Positions 29,547 to 39,251 of a stretch of DNA of 64,000 nt are shown here, one piece after another; position 1 is the stretch's first letter; every line of letters starts with the position of its first letter. The position numbers were made by a program, and so were the translations under genes. The DNA comes from G965218495 sp965218495 (lineage in GTDB: Bacteria > Bacteroidota > Rhodothermia > Rhodothermales > Bin80). Below the pieces are notes generated by a model. The model had not been told where the DNA came from, made no database searches, and worked only from the letters and a program-made list of their open reading frames with translations. The stretch is taken from contig OZ244626.1 of NCBI GenBank assembly GCA_965218495.1, forward strand, positions 2,108,001 through 2,172,000. Reading direction: 5' to 3'.

Positions 29547-31178
29547 CTATTCCGCTCCATCGTACACGGCGCCGACGACATCCAGTACCTTGCCGTCTCT
29601 TAGCTCAGCGTCAATGGCAACAATGATGCCCTCTTCGTCTACCAGAATAGGCCTCGGGAAGCCAGTGAGCTCAAACAACTTCCTCACCGAACTGTCGTCT
29701 TCACGCGCCACTCGCGTGTGGAGCCAAGGCATAGGGTGCCGTTCTTTCCGGAATTTCTCGATGTCGGAACGGTCATCCAGGAAGGCAACGCTGAGGATCT
29801 CAAACCCGGCCTCCTTGTACCGATCGTACGCCTCTTCCAAAGCCGGTATCTCCTCAATGCAAGGTGCGCACCAGGTACCCCAAAAGTCGAGCAGGTACGT
29901 TCGGCCTCTAAGGCCACTATCGGTGATCGTAACGGTGGAATCGTCGAATGAGACGAACGAAAACTCAGGCACGGGGTTGCCGGCCTGCAGACTTCTGTCA
30001 GGATCAAACCTCCGTCGAACGCTTTCCGCTTGTTCCGTATCAGCATGCGAATCCTGGAGCATGGAATAGTAGAGCCATTTCGTCTCCTCATCCTCGTCAC
30101 TGATTGCCATGGAGACTCCTACTTTAAGAAACTGTGCTCGGACGTCCGGATCAGGGTGGCTGTCAATTACCCGCTGTACATATGGCCTGACCGCTTCCTG
30201 GTCGTCTAACGCACGAGCCAGTCTAACAAGGAGGTTTGATGCGCCGACCGAGCTCCAGGCCTCGAAGGACCAGAAGGGCGAATCTGCTGTGACAGTTTCT
30301 AATGCTTGCAGGGCCAATGGCTTGTCGGTACTGTCGGATGCAAGCAGCAAGTCATCAAAATATCGCAAGATTAGCCACTGGCGCAGCAGTGGGTCTTGTT
30401 CCTGGCCGATCCGCTCCTTGATCGGAGCTGCCACTTGTCTTACGGCATCAAAATCAATATTGGCATACCCATTCTCATCTCTTGACATGGCCTCGCCGAT
30501 GCGCTGGCGCCTTTGCTTAGTATCAAGATAGATGGAGATAATGTCGGCAGCTAAGGAGGGGGCTGAATTTATCGCCGCTTCAGCCGCGTTGTGCGGGAGT
30601 GTTGAGGGATCGAACACTATGTCCACAAACTGTTCATCCTGCATGTCGAGAACGCTGAAGAAATAACCTTCTTCGTCCCAAAAACCATCGGACTCATTGA
30701 ATACGTAGCGGTCCTGGCTAGTACCTTCCACAAGCATGTCAGTGCTCCATTCAGACACCTTTGCGGAGTAGCGGATTCGGTATGCAAGGGTGTCGGCGGA
30801 TACCTCGACGCGCGCGGCAAAAGTCCCATCCGGCTGGCGTTGCATTTCCACGCCTTCGTCAGAGGATGCAAGCAGTACCTGCAATGAGTCACCTTCCGCA
30901 GCTGACAAATTCGCAGCGAGCCGCATATGCAGCTCTACCCTCTCGTCGGTTGTTAGGACAAACGGTATCTCCAGGGTCTGGTGATGCACACCGTACGCAT
31001 ACATCCCGTAGCCTCCCGGCTCATCCAGTCTAAAGGCAAAACGCCCGGAACCATCGACTGGCACAACAAACGTGGTGTCGGTCGGGCCGTCCTCGATAAC
31101 TACGTGGGCCATGGCCATGGGACTGCCGTCTGCTCCCAGCAGGGTTCCGCTGATGTTGGCCTTGCCGCATGCCTGCAC
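29547..31178 (-). CDS. TlpA-like thioredoxin lipoprotein with carboxypeptidase-regulatory-like N-domain
   Basis: 543 residues as read from a GTG. N-terminal beta domain (NISGTLLGADGSPMAMAHVV), helical middle, then a TlpA-type thioredoxin fold with WCAPC active site (LDFWGTWCAPCIEEIPALEE) and cis-Pro loop (FPRPILVDEEG). Upstream in the same frame the DNA still encodes a lipoprotein leader (RLLVLILLLPLVQAC), preceded by ATG at 31227-31229 whose second codon is TAG. Either the gene has just lost its start, translation begins at an unusual codon such as CTG, or the read has an error. From the GTG the protein would lack its signal and stay in the cytoplasm. Paralogue of the IS-split gene 354 bp downstream. 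Predicted envelope thiol-disulfide exchange. Confidence 0.8.
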   Translation of the reverse strand: MQACGKANISGTLLGADGSPMAMAHVVIEDGPTDTTFVVPVDGSGRFAFRLDEPGGYGMYAYGVHHQTLEIPFVLTTDERVELHMRLAANLSAAEGDSLQVLLASSDEGVEMQRQPDGTFAARVEVSADTLAYRIRYSAKVSEWSTDMLVEGTSQDRYVFNESDGFWDEEGYFFSVLDMQDEQFVDIVFDPSTLPHNAAEAAINSAPSLAADIISIYLDTKQRRQRIGEAMSRDENGYANIDFDAVRQVAAPIKERIGQEQDPLLRQWLILRYFDDLLLASDSTDKPLALQALETVTADSPFWSFEAWSSVGASNLLVRLARALDDQEAVRPYVQRVIDSHPDPDVRAQFLKVGVSMAISDEDEETKWLYYSMLQDSHADTEQAESVRRRFDPDRSLQAGNPVPEFSFVSFDDSTVTITDSGLRGRTYLLDFWGTWCAPCIEEIPALEEAYDRYKEAGFEILSVAFLDDRSDIEKFRKERHPMPWLHTRVAREDDSSVRKLFELTGFPRPILVDEEGIIVAIDAELRDGKVLDVVGAVYDGAE

Positions 31179-31229
31179 CAGAGGCAGCAGCAGGATTAAG
31201 ACTAGCAGGCGAGAGCCGGAATACTACAT

Positions 31230-32019
31230 TGGAATTCGGTATAGTTGCGATGCCGTAACGCTTGCCATGCGAAAAATGGTCCCCTAAAGAGACAAAACTG
31301 TCCCTTGTTGAAATTCGGTCGTAACAGCCGAAGCCTCAGGTCTGAGTGGCTTGGAATGCGGTCACTAAACAGCGGCAGGCAGATGAGAAATCAAAACGGT
31401 ACAAGTCGCCTAGAAACAGCCTGTTCGCAGTGGGAAGCGTAACTGAAGGTGCTGCAGCGGCATGCGAAGCAGCTCAGGAGGACTTTGTTTTAGCGGCCGT
31501 TTGAAATCGTTCGCGATGATGCACGACTCTGCCGCCACCGCCTGTGGCGAAGACATGCCCATGGAATGCAGGTTAAAGACTGGGCCTTGTGATACGAGGC
31601 TAAGAACGTTGGCGTGACTTACGCGCCGCGAGAGCTACGATTCGTTGGTCCCTTGCGCGACTCCCAGAAGGGGGTCAATGCATGCAGCAAGAATAGGACA
31701 ATCCGACATGGCATCTTCTGGTTGCTGCTCTGACCAGTAGCGGATCAGCTTCACCTGATTGTATGAGCAGCTCGCACCGCCCCGGCAGTATTGCCAATGC
31801 CATGTCTGGCATTTCCAATCCCTTCTCAGCCCGCGGCACTCGAGCTTGGGCTACAATCAGGACACCTTCGGGAACGCGAAATCCCAATAGAGCTCATGCA
31901 TCTGGGAAGGAATGCAGCGTGGCTGCTCGTGGCAGTCTGGGTCTGTGGATTCAAGCCATAGTTGCGCCGCAGTGAGTACATCCAACTCCACTGCAAACCA
32001 CAGTACGAGTCAGGTGCGG
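31230..32019. other. Spacer with probable decayed coding DNA
   Basis: A 790-bp stretch. On the minus strand, 31990 to about 31675 reads protein-like (LTAAQLWLESTDPDCHEQPR, then MHELYWDF), with a one-base shift to FRVPEGVLIVAQARVPRAEK. That suggests a frameshifted gene remnant, but I recognise no family. The rest, including the upstream region of the TlpA-like lipoprotein, holds no identifiable feature. Confidence 0.3.
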
Positions 32020-33108
32020 CTAAACACCGGCGTTGCCAGGCTGGATGAATCGGTAGCGGACAACTACCGGATTGCCCGTTTCACCGTCTTCCAAGATCTC
32101 ATGAGGCCCTACGACGTAGAAAAAGCCACCGGCGGCAGCGCGGGGATAGACAGACGATATCGTACTTCGGCCTGGAAAAAGCCCAGCGTTGCTGGCGATG
32201 TTTAGGCCCACCATGAGTCCTGATTGTGCGTCGGCAGGACGCCACCGTTCATCCAAGAAAGCAAATACCGTCATACGCGTCAGGCCATCGAGCGCGAAAA
32301 TTGCTACTGCGGACGGATACTCGTCTGTCGATGTGGAAAGGTCTTGTGTGCTAGTGCCCTGTGGCAAGTCATCCGGGCGCTCCTCGATAAAGTCTGGCTC
32401 AAATCGCGGACCGCTTGACCTGGCAGCCATGCCGTCTACATTCTCAGCATATATGTAGTACGGTCCGTCATCAAAACATTCGACGGATCGGCCCCACTGC
32501 CCTAGAAAAAGCTGATTCAGGCGCACAAGACGCGGAGGTTCTATTTCCAATTCGCCCAATACCTCCAGCGACGGGGAATACACCTTCAAGGTGGCTTCGT
32601 CCTGAACGTAGTTGGATTGCACAAAAACGGAATCGTGGTGTGTGCAGATCGCCTTTGAAAGCCTCTCCAGCTGTCTGGCTGCGCTGACACAGTTGCCTTC
32701 AGCGTCAAATACGGTTGCGGCACCTCCAAATTTGTGGGTTATCACCTTCGAGTCCCCAATGAAACGGGAGGTCATGGGTATGAAATTGGCCTCGTCCGGC
32801 AGACAATCTTCTCTGGAATACGATTTCAGATGGATGCCTGAAGGCGAGAACCGGTGTATGCCTCTTCCTATATGATCGCTGATCAAGAGCTCCCCACGGG
32901 CGTTGACATCCAAGAACCCGATCGTGCCAACAAGGACGGAAGGGTCCAGACGCACGGTGTCGTGCGCGGCGAAAAGCTCCCCGAATGCAACGACGGGAGA
33001 GCGCACTAAATTCTGTCCCGGCTGATTGGAACCGCATGCGGATGCAAGCATAGCAAGCAAGAGCAGCATTCCTCCAGACATCGTGTTGCTTTCAATTGCC
33101 GCCTTCAA
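32020..33108 (-). CDS. Six-bladed beta-propeller lipoprotein
   Basis: 362 residues. Lipoprotein leader with lipobox LASAC about residue 25; Met10 or Met14 are alternative starts. Propeller-like repeats include VGTIGFLDVNARGELLISD, GRGIHRFSPSGIHLKSYS and LKVYSPSLEVLGELEIEP. The GPGEF motif typical of the group is not present, so it is a divergent member. Two other propeller genes lie in the window (the IS-split one and 47643-48872). Ligand unknown. Located between the SusD-associated lipoprotein and the TlpA-like pair, co-oriented but separated by 700-bp spacers, so probably transcribed from its own promoter. Confidence 0.7.
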   Translation of the reverse strand: MKAAIESNTMSGGMLLLLAMLASACGSNQPGQNLVRSPVVAFGELFAAHDTVRLDPSVLVGTIGFLDVNARGELLISDHIGRGIHRFSPSGIHLKSYSREDCLPDEANFIPMTSRFIGDSKVITHKFGGAATVFDAEGNCVSAARQLERLSKAICTHHDSVFVQSNYVQDEATLKVYSPSLEVLGELEIEPPRLVRLNQLFLGQWGRSVECFDDGPYYIYAENVDGMAARSSGPRFEPDFIEERPDDLPQGTSTQDLSTSTDEYPSAVAIFALDGLTRMTVFAFLDERWRPADAQSGLMVGLNIASNAGLFPGRSTISSVYPRAAAGGFFYVVGPHEILEDGETGNPVVVRYRFIQPGNAGV

Positions 33109-33804
33109 TGTTGCCGTCGTTTATGGTGCAAATAGACAGAACAAGTCGATAGCCCCTGCTCGGCGTCCTTGTCACAGCACGACCTAGTTGGAATTGCGCC
33201 ACACTGGTAACAACACCAAAGCATCGTGTCGCACGATGCTAGACACTTATGCGACGAGTACACCAGGTAGTAGTGGTCATGGGTGTCTGTGGCTCTTGCG
33301 CCGGAGTGCGGCACAATGAGCGAGAGCGCATATACCGCCCAGATAAGCTCTGTGATCGAATCAAGGATCTACGTGTTCATAGGGGACACGCCGGACGGCA
33401 CATTGTTTCTGTTCAGCATCAGGAGGATGGCTTATGTGTACCTTAGATGTAATCTTCAGCTCGAAGGTGCAAGAGAAAGGTACAGCCAGTAGCGTGGCTG
33501 GCTGCCTGTTAGGCGCCCATTCCGGCGCTCATTGCACCAGTGACAAACGGTTTTTTTTCGCTCTTCCCAATTTTCCACCTGGCGATCCTACTCCACACGG
33601 CTGCCAGGCCATGGAACGGCGCCGGTCCGATAGTCTGGCGGTGCGGCATCGGGCGGCGGACGGGACTTGGTCCGCGAAGTCGCGTTTCGTCAGTTGCACC
33701 CTGCGACGGTGGATGCTATCGTGACGGAGGATTGGATTGGTTGAACTCAAACCTCCTCCGCCACCCTGCGGCCACGCGCGGTAACGCGATCACTAACCGA
33801 CAGA
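33109..33804. other. Spacer without recognised genes
   Basis: About 700 bp between the beta-propeller gene and the SusD-associated lipoprotein. A run of eight T follows a weak GCGCC/GGCGC hairpin (about 33509-33560, plus sense), but the distance between them is too long for a normal terminator and no plus-strand gene precedes it. No convincing ORF. Confidence 0.35.
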
Positions 33805-34305
33805 CTAGTCGTTTATTCCGCCAGGCCGCACGCCACCCTTGAACTCGTTCTCGAAGTGCGAAATCAGCTCCTTCAGATAAGCATCGCGGCCCTCAGTCAC
33901 CGGTATCTTCGACCAGATGTCGCCCGTGGGCCCGCGTCCTTCGACTTCCGCATTGAGCGTCGCCGAGTACGTTCCAGCGCTCCGATCGCGTGGCCTCGCT
34001 CTCACCGTAATTCGAATGCGCGCAAACCCGAAGCCCAAGGCCTTTTCGTCACTAGTGGCAGGAAGCTCCTTCCACGAAGTCTCCAGCCGAACATCCTCAG
34101 CCGTTTCTATGCGGCGCTCGAACTGGTACCCGTAGCGATTCAAGAGCGCATCTTCCGCAACCCTTATGATGTGGTCCGCAGTCGATGTGCCCAAGCTCGC
34201 TCTGATGGAATTTCGCACCCTTTCGCCACCATCCGCGCTGGCGCCAGACCCAGAGCAGCCAGCAAGCAACAGAACCGATAGCGCTAAGCCGATAGAAATT
34301 CGCAT
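33805..34305 (-). CDS. Small lipoprotein downstream of SusD
   Basis: 166 residues from the ATG that gives a clean lipoprotein signal (MRISIGLALSVLLLAGC, Cys17). A longer reading frame upstream adds a non-signal-like extension. The mature part is about 150 residues, alternating helix and strand (DHIIRVAEDALLNRYGYQFE, FARIRITVRARPRD). I do not recognise the family. It lies 83 bp downstream of susD in the same direction and may belong to the SusC/D unit as an outer-membrane or periplasmic accessory (inference). Confidence 0.7.
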   Translation of the reverse strand: MRISIGLALSVLLLAGCSGSGASADGGERVRNSIRASLGTSTADHIIRVAEDALLNRYGYQFERRIETAEDVRLETSWKELPATSDEKALGFGFARIRITVRARPRDRSAGTYSATLNAEVEGRGPTGDIWSKIPVTEGRDAYLKELISHFENEFKGGVRPGGIND

Positions 34306-34388
34306 GTCGACTCCAAGAGTTGGGTTGTGACAAATACGCAAGGGGCCAGCGCACAACAGGCGCCGGCCTCCTTGCCGTTGCTGTCGTT

Positions 34389-36008
34389 CTACCGCCTGAA
34401 CCTGAACGAAACTGGGTCGCCTCCTTCGTCGTCCCTGTAGTTAGTGGGTGCACCGCCACCACCTCCGACTCCACCGAACGTGTAGTTCTGTAGGCCCAGC
34501 GTTTCCAATTCCCTTCCCGGCACCGGAAAATGGATCGGCGTGCCGGTTACCAAGTCCCCCAACCCACGATCATCATAGTAGGCAAGTCCGGCGGCAGTTT
34601 GGAATGTTTCAATTCGTCGTTCGTGCTTAAGCTTGGCCCACAAGCTTGCAGAATCGAGGTGACTCTGTGCATCCGATGGAGAGCCTCTGGAATCAGCACC
34701 CGAAGCTGGATTGAGTTGCCCCCTGTCCACACGCGTCTTGTTGATGAGGATCGCCACCTGATCGGTGCTACCACCCGTGCGGAGAAGCGCCTCGGCCGTA
34801 TACATATCCATCTCCGTCACAATCATGTGCGGCATCGCGCCGTTCCCATTCCCGGTGTTGTAATACTGGTAGCGTTTGTGGTTGTGCGATGAATAGTGGT
34901 ACGTGCCCCGAGCCGCAGGAAACGGCCCATTGTTGCCCTGATACTGAAAGTCTGTACCGTCCACGGTAGGATCATCTGCACTGCCAACGATTCTGCGGTC
35001 CGCTGTCACAATATCAAACACCAGCCGGTCAATCAGGGGCTTGGCAAGCCAGTCCGCATAACCGCCTGACTCATCTGCCGGACCTATCGTCCGGTAGTCT
35101 GCCCGGCTCCAGGTGGTTCCGTTCTGGCCGTAAAACTTCAGACAATCCCACTCCGTGTTGCCATCGTCATCGCCAATCGGTGCGAAATCTTCCGTAATCC
35201 CGACGTTAACGCGCGACATTACCTCTTGCCAGTTAACTGCAGCGCGCTCCTCTGGATCTCTTGAGACCTGAACCATGATACGCGCCACAAAAGAGTTGAT
35301 GAGACGAACCATCCGATCCGAATCCACATCAAGACCCCAGATCCAGTCGTCAGCTGCCGTGATAGTGAAGCTGTTTGCGGACGCAATGGCCTTGGCTTCG
35401 TCAAGCATCCGTAAGGCCTCTCCCGCTACTTCCGAATAGGGCCTAAGGTCTAGCTGGTCGTTTTCAAGATCGACATTTTCATCTACGATAAATGCTTGAT
35501 CAAATATCAGCGCGAGCGTGCCATGCATCAGGCCCTGATTCATCTTCGCAAAAGCCTTTAGCAAGTTAGTGTCGTAGCCCTCTCGCGTGAAGACATTGTT
35601 ATCGGCACTGCCTTCCGATTCAGCGCGCGCAATAGCCTGGAGCGCATCGTTAGCATTGGATATGCCACGATACGCGTCAAACCACGGCTCCTGCGTAGAG
35701 GCGCGTCGGTTATAGGTAGGACTGTTGTCCCACGCGATACGCGGTTCGGAGGACATGTCGCGCATGCCCCAGTTGGCCCACGATGACGAATTCTCGTCGG
35801 CGATCGTGGAGTAGAAGAGGGCTCCCCTGCTACAGTTCTGTATACCCAGCCAATAGTCCTGAAAGGTCCCGCTAATCAGGTTGGCTACATCACCCGGCTG
35901 CGCGAATGCAACCGTGCGATCCGGGTTGTTGGGGTTCTCTACCGCAAGGTCCTGGCAGCCTGCTAGCAATAGTAGGCCCGCCAGTCCGGACAATAGTGTC
36001 TGTTTCAT
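34389..36008 (-). CDS. SusD/RagB-family nutrient-binding lipoprotein
   Basis: About 539 residues. Lipoprotein leader MKQTLLSGLAGLLLLAGC with lipobox; the start at 36008 has AAGGTG at good spacing, while the upstream GTG overlaps that site and is unlikely. SusD hallmarks: NPNNPDRT near the N-terminus, helical TPR-like units (FDAYRGISNANDALQAI, FAKMNQGLMHGTLALIFDQA), and a C-terminal region with LWAKLKHERRIETFQTAAGL. In Bacteroidota SusD is the surface lid that captures substrate for the SusC channel. The SusC gene ends 42 bp upstream, forming the usual pair. No glycoside hydrolase lies nearby, so the substrate may be peptide or another oligomer rather than glycan. Confidence 0.93.
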   Translation of the reverse strand: MKQTLLSGLAGLLLLAGCQDLAVENPNNPDRTVAFAQPGDVANLISGTFQDYWLGIQNCSRGALFYSTIADENSSSWANWGMRDMSSEPRIAWDNSPTYNRRASTQEPWFDAYRGISNANDALQAIARAESEGSADNNVFTREGYDTNLLKAFAKMNQGLMHGTLALIFDQAFIVDENVDLENDQLDLRPYSEVAGEALRMLDEAKAIASANSFTITAADDWIWGLDVDSDRMVRLINSFVARIMVQVSRDPEERAAVNWQEVMSRVNVGITEDFAPIGDDDGNTEWDCLKFYGQNGTTWSRADYRTIGPADESGGYADWLAKPLIDRLVFDIVTADRRIVGSADDPTVDGTDFQYQGNNGPFPAARGTYHYSSHNHKRYQYYNTGNGNGAMPHMIVTEMDMYTAEALLRTGGSTDQVAILINKTRVDRGQLNPASGADSRGSPSDAQSHLDSASLWAKLKHERRIETFQTAAGLAYYDDRGLGDLVTGTPIHFPVPGRELETLGLQNYTFGGVGGGGGAPTNYRDDEGGDPVSFRFRR

Positions 36009-36050
36009 GTAAAGCACCTTGTGAGTTTAAAGTGTTAGAGGACTGGCGTG

Positions 36051-39000
36051 CTAAAATTGAATTTCCAACTTCGCCCGATATGTACGATACGGCGGGTAGT
36101 TGAAGTTGTCTACGCGGCCAAGGGTGGCATCGCCGAAGCCGGCCGTACTTCCCACCTCGGGATCGAATCCCGTGTAATTCGTGAATGTCAGCAGATTGCG
36201 CGCGATGACACTAATGCCGATCGAGTGGATGGAGTTGCCAAACACGTTCTGAAGTTGCCGGCGATTGAACGTATACCCAACGGAGAGCTCGCGCAGTTTG
36301 ATATACGTGGCATCTTCAACGAAATGGCTGTTGCGTGCCGTCGCGTCATAGAGCACTTCGTAGTAGGTGATGGACTTCTTGTCGCCCTCTACCTTGCCTC
36401 CCTGATCCTGGTCCGCAGCACGCCCGTCCCTGTAGCTCCACTGCTTTGTAAAGTTGTAGACATCTCCACCGACCTGCGCGCCCCACAGCATGTAAAGGCT
36501 CATGCCCTTGTAGCTCAGCGTTGTGTTGACGCCAAGGTTGAAATCCGGTACCGCATTAGCAATCTCAACGATAGCGGTCTCGTCCACCTCGTCGTAGTAC
36601 TTGATGGGGATGCCCCACCGATAGGACGTCCCGTCCACATCAATGCGAGTACCCCACAGGTCGTCGTCAGTGCCAACCGTTCCATCAGCACCGGTACCGC
36701 TGGCATACGAATTTCCCTGCCCGACCGGCACCAGATATCCGTCATCATTGACATCAAAGTTGCTGGCATCAGTTCCAGTGGGAAGCTGGGAAGCATCAGT
36801 GAGAAACAGGTTGCCGTACATCGTGCCCAACCGCTCGTTGTCGCGGATGAAAAATAGACCCAGTGGCCCGCCGAGGTAAGGGTTAGAGTCAAAGGCAGTG
36901 ATCTCTTGCCGGGTACGATCAAAGGTCACACTGATGTCCATAAGCAAGTCCGAACGGTCCACAACGGTACCGGTGACGGTGGCCTCAAAAGTGTTCGTCG
37001 CCAAATCGCCGGCATTGCGCCACTGCGACCCGAATCCGAAGTATCCCGCCAGTGGCACAGCAAGCAGCTGATCCTTCACCGTGGTCTGTGCATACACCAG
37101 TTCGAAGAATAGGCGGTCCCGGATCCCGAGGTCCAGGCCGAACTCTACCTCGGTCTGCAATTCGGGCTTTAAGAATTTGTTACCCAGCGTTCTCTTGCTG
37201 AGCTGGCCGTTGTCAAGTCTGAGCGTCTCGAATTGCGCCTCAAATCCCGGGCGCCCACCGGCGGTGCCAATAGAGCTGCGCAGCTTAAACTCCGTTATCG
37301 GGTTGCCATCACCCCAGAATTCCTCTTCCGAAACGCGCCACGCCCCACTGGCACGGTAATACGTCTGCCAACGCTCCTCAGCACCAAAAAGAGAACTTCC
37401 GTCCCTGCGGCCAAAGATATCGACGATGTAACGGTCCAGGTAGTCGACACCAACGGTGGCGTAGTAGCCTTCAGACCTGACCGTTGACGCGCCGGTTCCA
37501 ACTTGCTTTTCTCCCTCGGTCTCAACGTTGGAAAGATCAGAGATGCCTTTTGTGGTAAGATCGGTGCCGATGATGAATTCGGTAAACGACTGGAAGTCTT
37601 CAACTTGTGCCTTGAACTGCACGCGGGTCGCCACCGGACCAAAAGCCCTGCGCACCGAAATGGTCGCGTCGGCATTCAGCGCTTCACTAGTTGAGTTTCG
37701 GCGCTCGATGCGACCATCGTTGAGCGCCGAAGAGTCTATGGTCTTGAACCCAATGTCGTAGAATTCCTTTTCGTCCCGGTCCGACCTGTCGTAGGCGAAA
37801 TTGCCCTGAACATCCATCCAGGTCCGCGGCCTGTACTGAACCCGGAAGTTACCCAGGATACGCGAGCGCTCCTGGCCAAGATCGGCGTTCTCAATGGTAT
37901 AGATCGGATTCTCCTCTACTGCAAGCGGATCCGCCTGTACGACCAGCTCCCCGGCATCGTCCCGTGCCTCAAGGTTCACCAAAGGGTTGGTAAACATCAG
38001 GCCAAAGAACGGATTGACGGCCACGTCAGAAGCAAGCCCCGAAGTAACGGCGTCATTTGTTGACTGGGAGTAAAACCCCGATGCGGAGAATGTTAAGTTG
38101 CGGCGCACCCTGTGATCGAGATTCACGCGGAAGCTCTTGCGCTTGAGCCCATTCAGCCCCTTTATGGCACCCTGCTCGGCAGTATTCGTAAATGACGCCA
38201 GGAAGTTGGTTTTGGAGCTGTTCTGGCTAATGCCGACGTAGTTGATGTACGTATTGCCGGGGTCGAAGAACGTCTCGAAAGCGTCGTACAGTGTCCCTTG
38301 ATACGCCGTGTGGTAGAATGATTCGCCATTCGCATTCCTGTCAAGGGCTGCACCAGGGCCGTACCCGCTCGGTAGACAAGAAGCGCAAGTATTCTTTTCG
38401 CCGTCGGAATCGAGAAAGTTGCCCGAGCCATCGGTCGCGTAGTGATGCGAACGGTTAGTAACCAGATTCCCTCCAAGGCTGTTGACGCCATACTCGTTGC
38501 GAACCACCACACGCGTCTGGTTCAGCGGAATGTTGCTGCCGCGCTGCGTGGTGATGTTGATTACGCCATTGTGCGCGCGCGAGCCATAAAATGACGAGGC
38601 GGCTGCGCCTTTGACGATTTCCATGCTCTCGATATCGAGTGCGTCTATGTCAACCTGGTTCGCACCCAGCACCACGCCATCAATGATGTACAACGGGGCG
38701 CTGCCTCCTGTAAGACTGGTAGAGCCACGAAGGCGCACAGAGATCGCATCGCCGGGCGTTCCACTTGATGCTTGGACCCGTACGCCTGCCACCTTACCCT
38801 GAAGGTTGGAAATAGGGCTGGATCCGGCCGCAATGGTTAGCTCTTCCTGGCTGACCTCCGAGACCGTGAAGGCCAGTTTCTTTCTGGGCGTTTCCTCCGC
38901 GACACCCGTGACCACCACTTCATCAAGATTCATTCGGTCGAGGCTCAGCACAAAGTCCTGCGTCATTGGGCCCTCTGCCAAAGTGATGGTAACCGCCAGT

Positions 39001-39251
39001 GGGCTGTAACCTATGTACTTGACAGAAATATCGACCGTCTGCCCGATGTTGGCTGCAGGGACTTGAAACGAGTAATTCCCGTCCAGATCCGTAGATCCAC
39101 CCAGCAGCAGCCCCTCGATTATGACGTTTGCGCCGATTAGCGCTTCGCCGTCCTCATCGATAATGCTGCCCGAGATGATCGTGCCCTGCCCAAATGCAAG
39201 GCACGGAAGAAAGAGCAGGCATGCGACTGCCTGCAGTAGCTTGGTTTTCAT
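36051..39251 (-). CDS. SusC/RagA-family TonB-linked outer-membrane channel
   Basis: 1066 residues from the ATG that begins a standard signal peptide (MKTKLLQAVACLLFLPCLAF, cleavage near FGQ). Domains in order: carboxypeptidase-regulatory-like (ISGSIIDEDGEALIGANVII); TonB-box region (NLDEVVVTGVAEETPRKKL); plug (SNLQGKVAGVRVQASSGTPG, VRLRGSTSLTGG, LYIIDGVVL, ESMEIVKGAAASSFYGSRA); large barrel; C-terminal RTYRAKLEIQF ending in Phe. It imports large ligands in a TonB-dependent way together with SusD, its immediate downstream partner. Eighteen upstream codons from an earlier Met are not signal-like. The 900-bp spacer upstream should carry the promoter. Confidence 0.95.
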   Translation of the reverse strand: MKTKLLQAVACLLFLPCLAFGQGTIISGSIIDEDGEALIGANVIIEGLLLGGSTDLDGNYSFQVPAANIGQTVDISVKYIGYSPLAVTITLAEGPMTQDFVLSLDRMNLDEVVVTGVAEETPRKKLAFTVSEVSQEELTIAAGSSPISNLQGKVAGVRVQASSGTPGDAISVRLRGSTSLTGGSAPLYIIDGVVLGANQVDIDALDIESMEIVKGAAASSFYGSRAHNGVINITTQRGSNIPLNQTRVVVRNEYGVNSLGGNLVTNRSHHYATDGSGNFLDSDGEKNTCASCLPSGYGPGAALDRNANGESFYHTAYQGTLYDAFETFFDPGNTYINYVGISQNSSKTNFLASFTNTAEQGAIKGLNGLKRKSFRVNLDHRVRRNLTFSASGFYSQSTNDAVTSGLASDVAVNPFFGLMFTNPLVNLEARDDAGELVVQADPLAVEENPIYTIENADLGQERSRILGNFRVQYRPRTWMDVQGNFAYDRSDRDEKEFYDIGFKTIDSSALNDGRIERRNSTSEALNADATISVRRAFGPVATRVQFKAQVEDFQSFTEFIIGTDLTTKGISDLSNVETEGEKQVGTGASTVRSEGYYATVGVDYLDRYIVDIFGRRDGSSLFGAEERWQTYYRASGAWRVSEEEFWGDGNPITEFKLRSSIGTAGGRPGFEAQFETLRLDNGQLSKRTLGNKFLKPELQTEVEFGLDLGIRDRLFFELVYAQTTVKDQLLAVPLAGYFGFGSQWRNAGDLATNTFEATVTGTVVDRSDLLMDISVTFDRTRQEITAFDSNPYLGGPLGLFFIRDNERLGTMYGNLFLTDASQLPTGTDASNFDVNDDGYLVPVGQGNSYASGTGADGTVGTDDDLWGTRIDVDGTSYRWGIPIKYYDEVDETAIVEIANAVPDFNLGVNTTLSYKGMSLYMLWGAQVGGDVYNFTKQWSYRDGRAADQDQGGKVEGDKKSITYYEVLYDATARNSHFVEDATYIKLRELSVGYTFNRRQLQNVFGNSIHSIGISVIARNLLTFTNYTGFDPEVGSTAGFGDATLGRVDNFNYPPYRTYRAKLEIQF

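Noticed and set aside
36150..36190. Sequence resembling a tRNA T-arm (GGGATCGAATCCCG)
   Set aside because: It lies inside the SusC coding sequence, and no acceptor or anticodon stem can be built around it.
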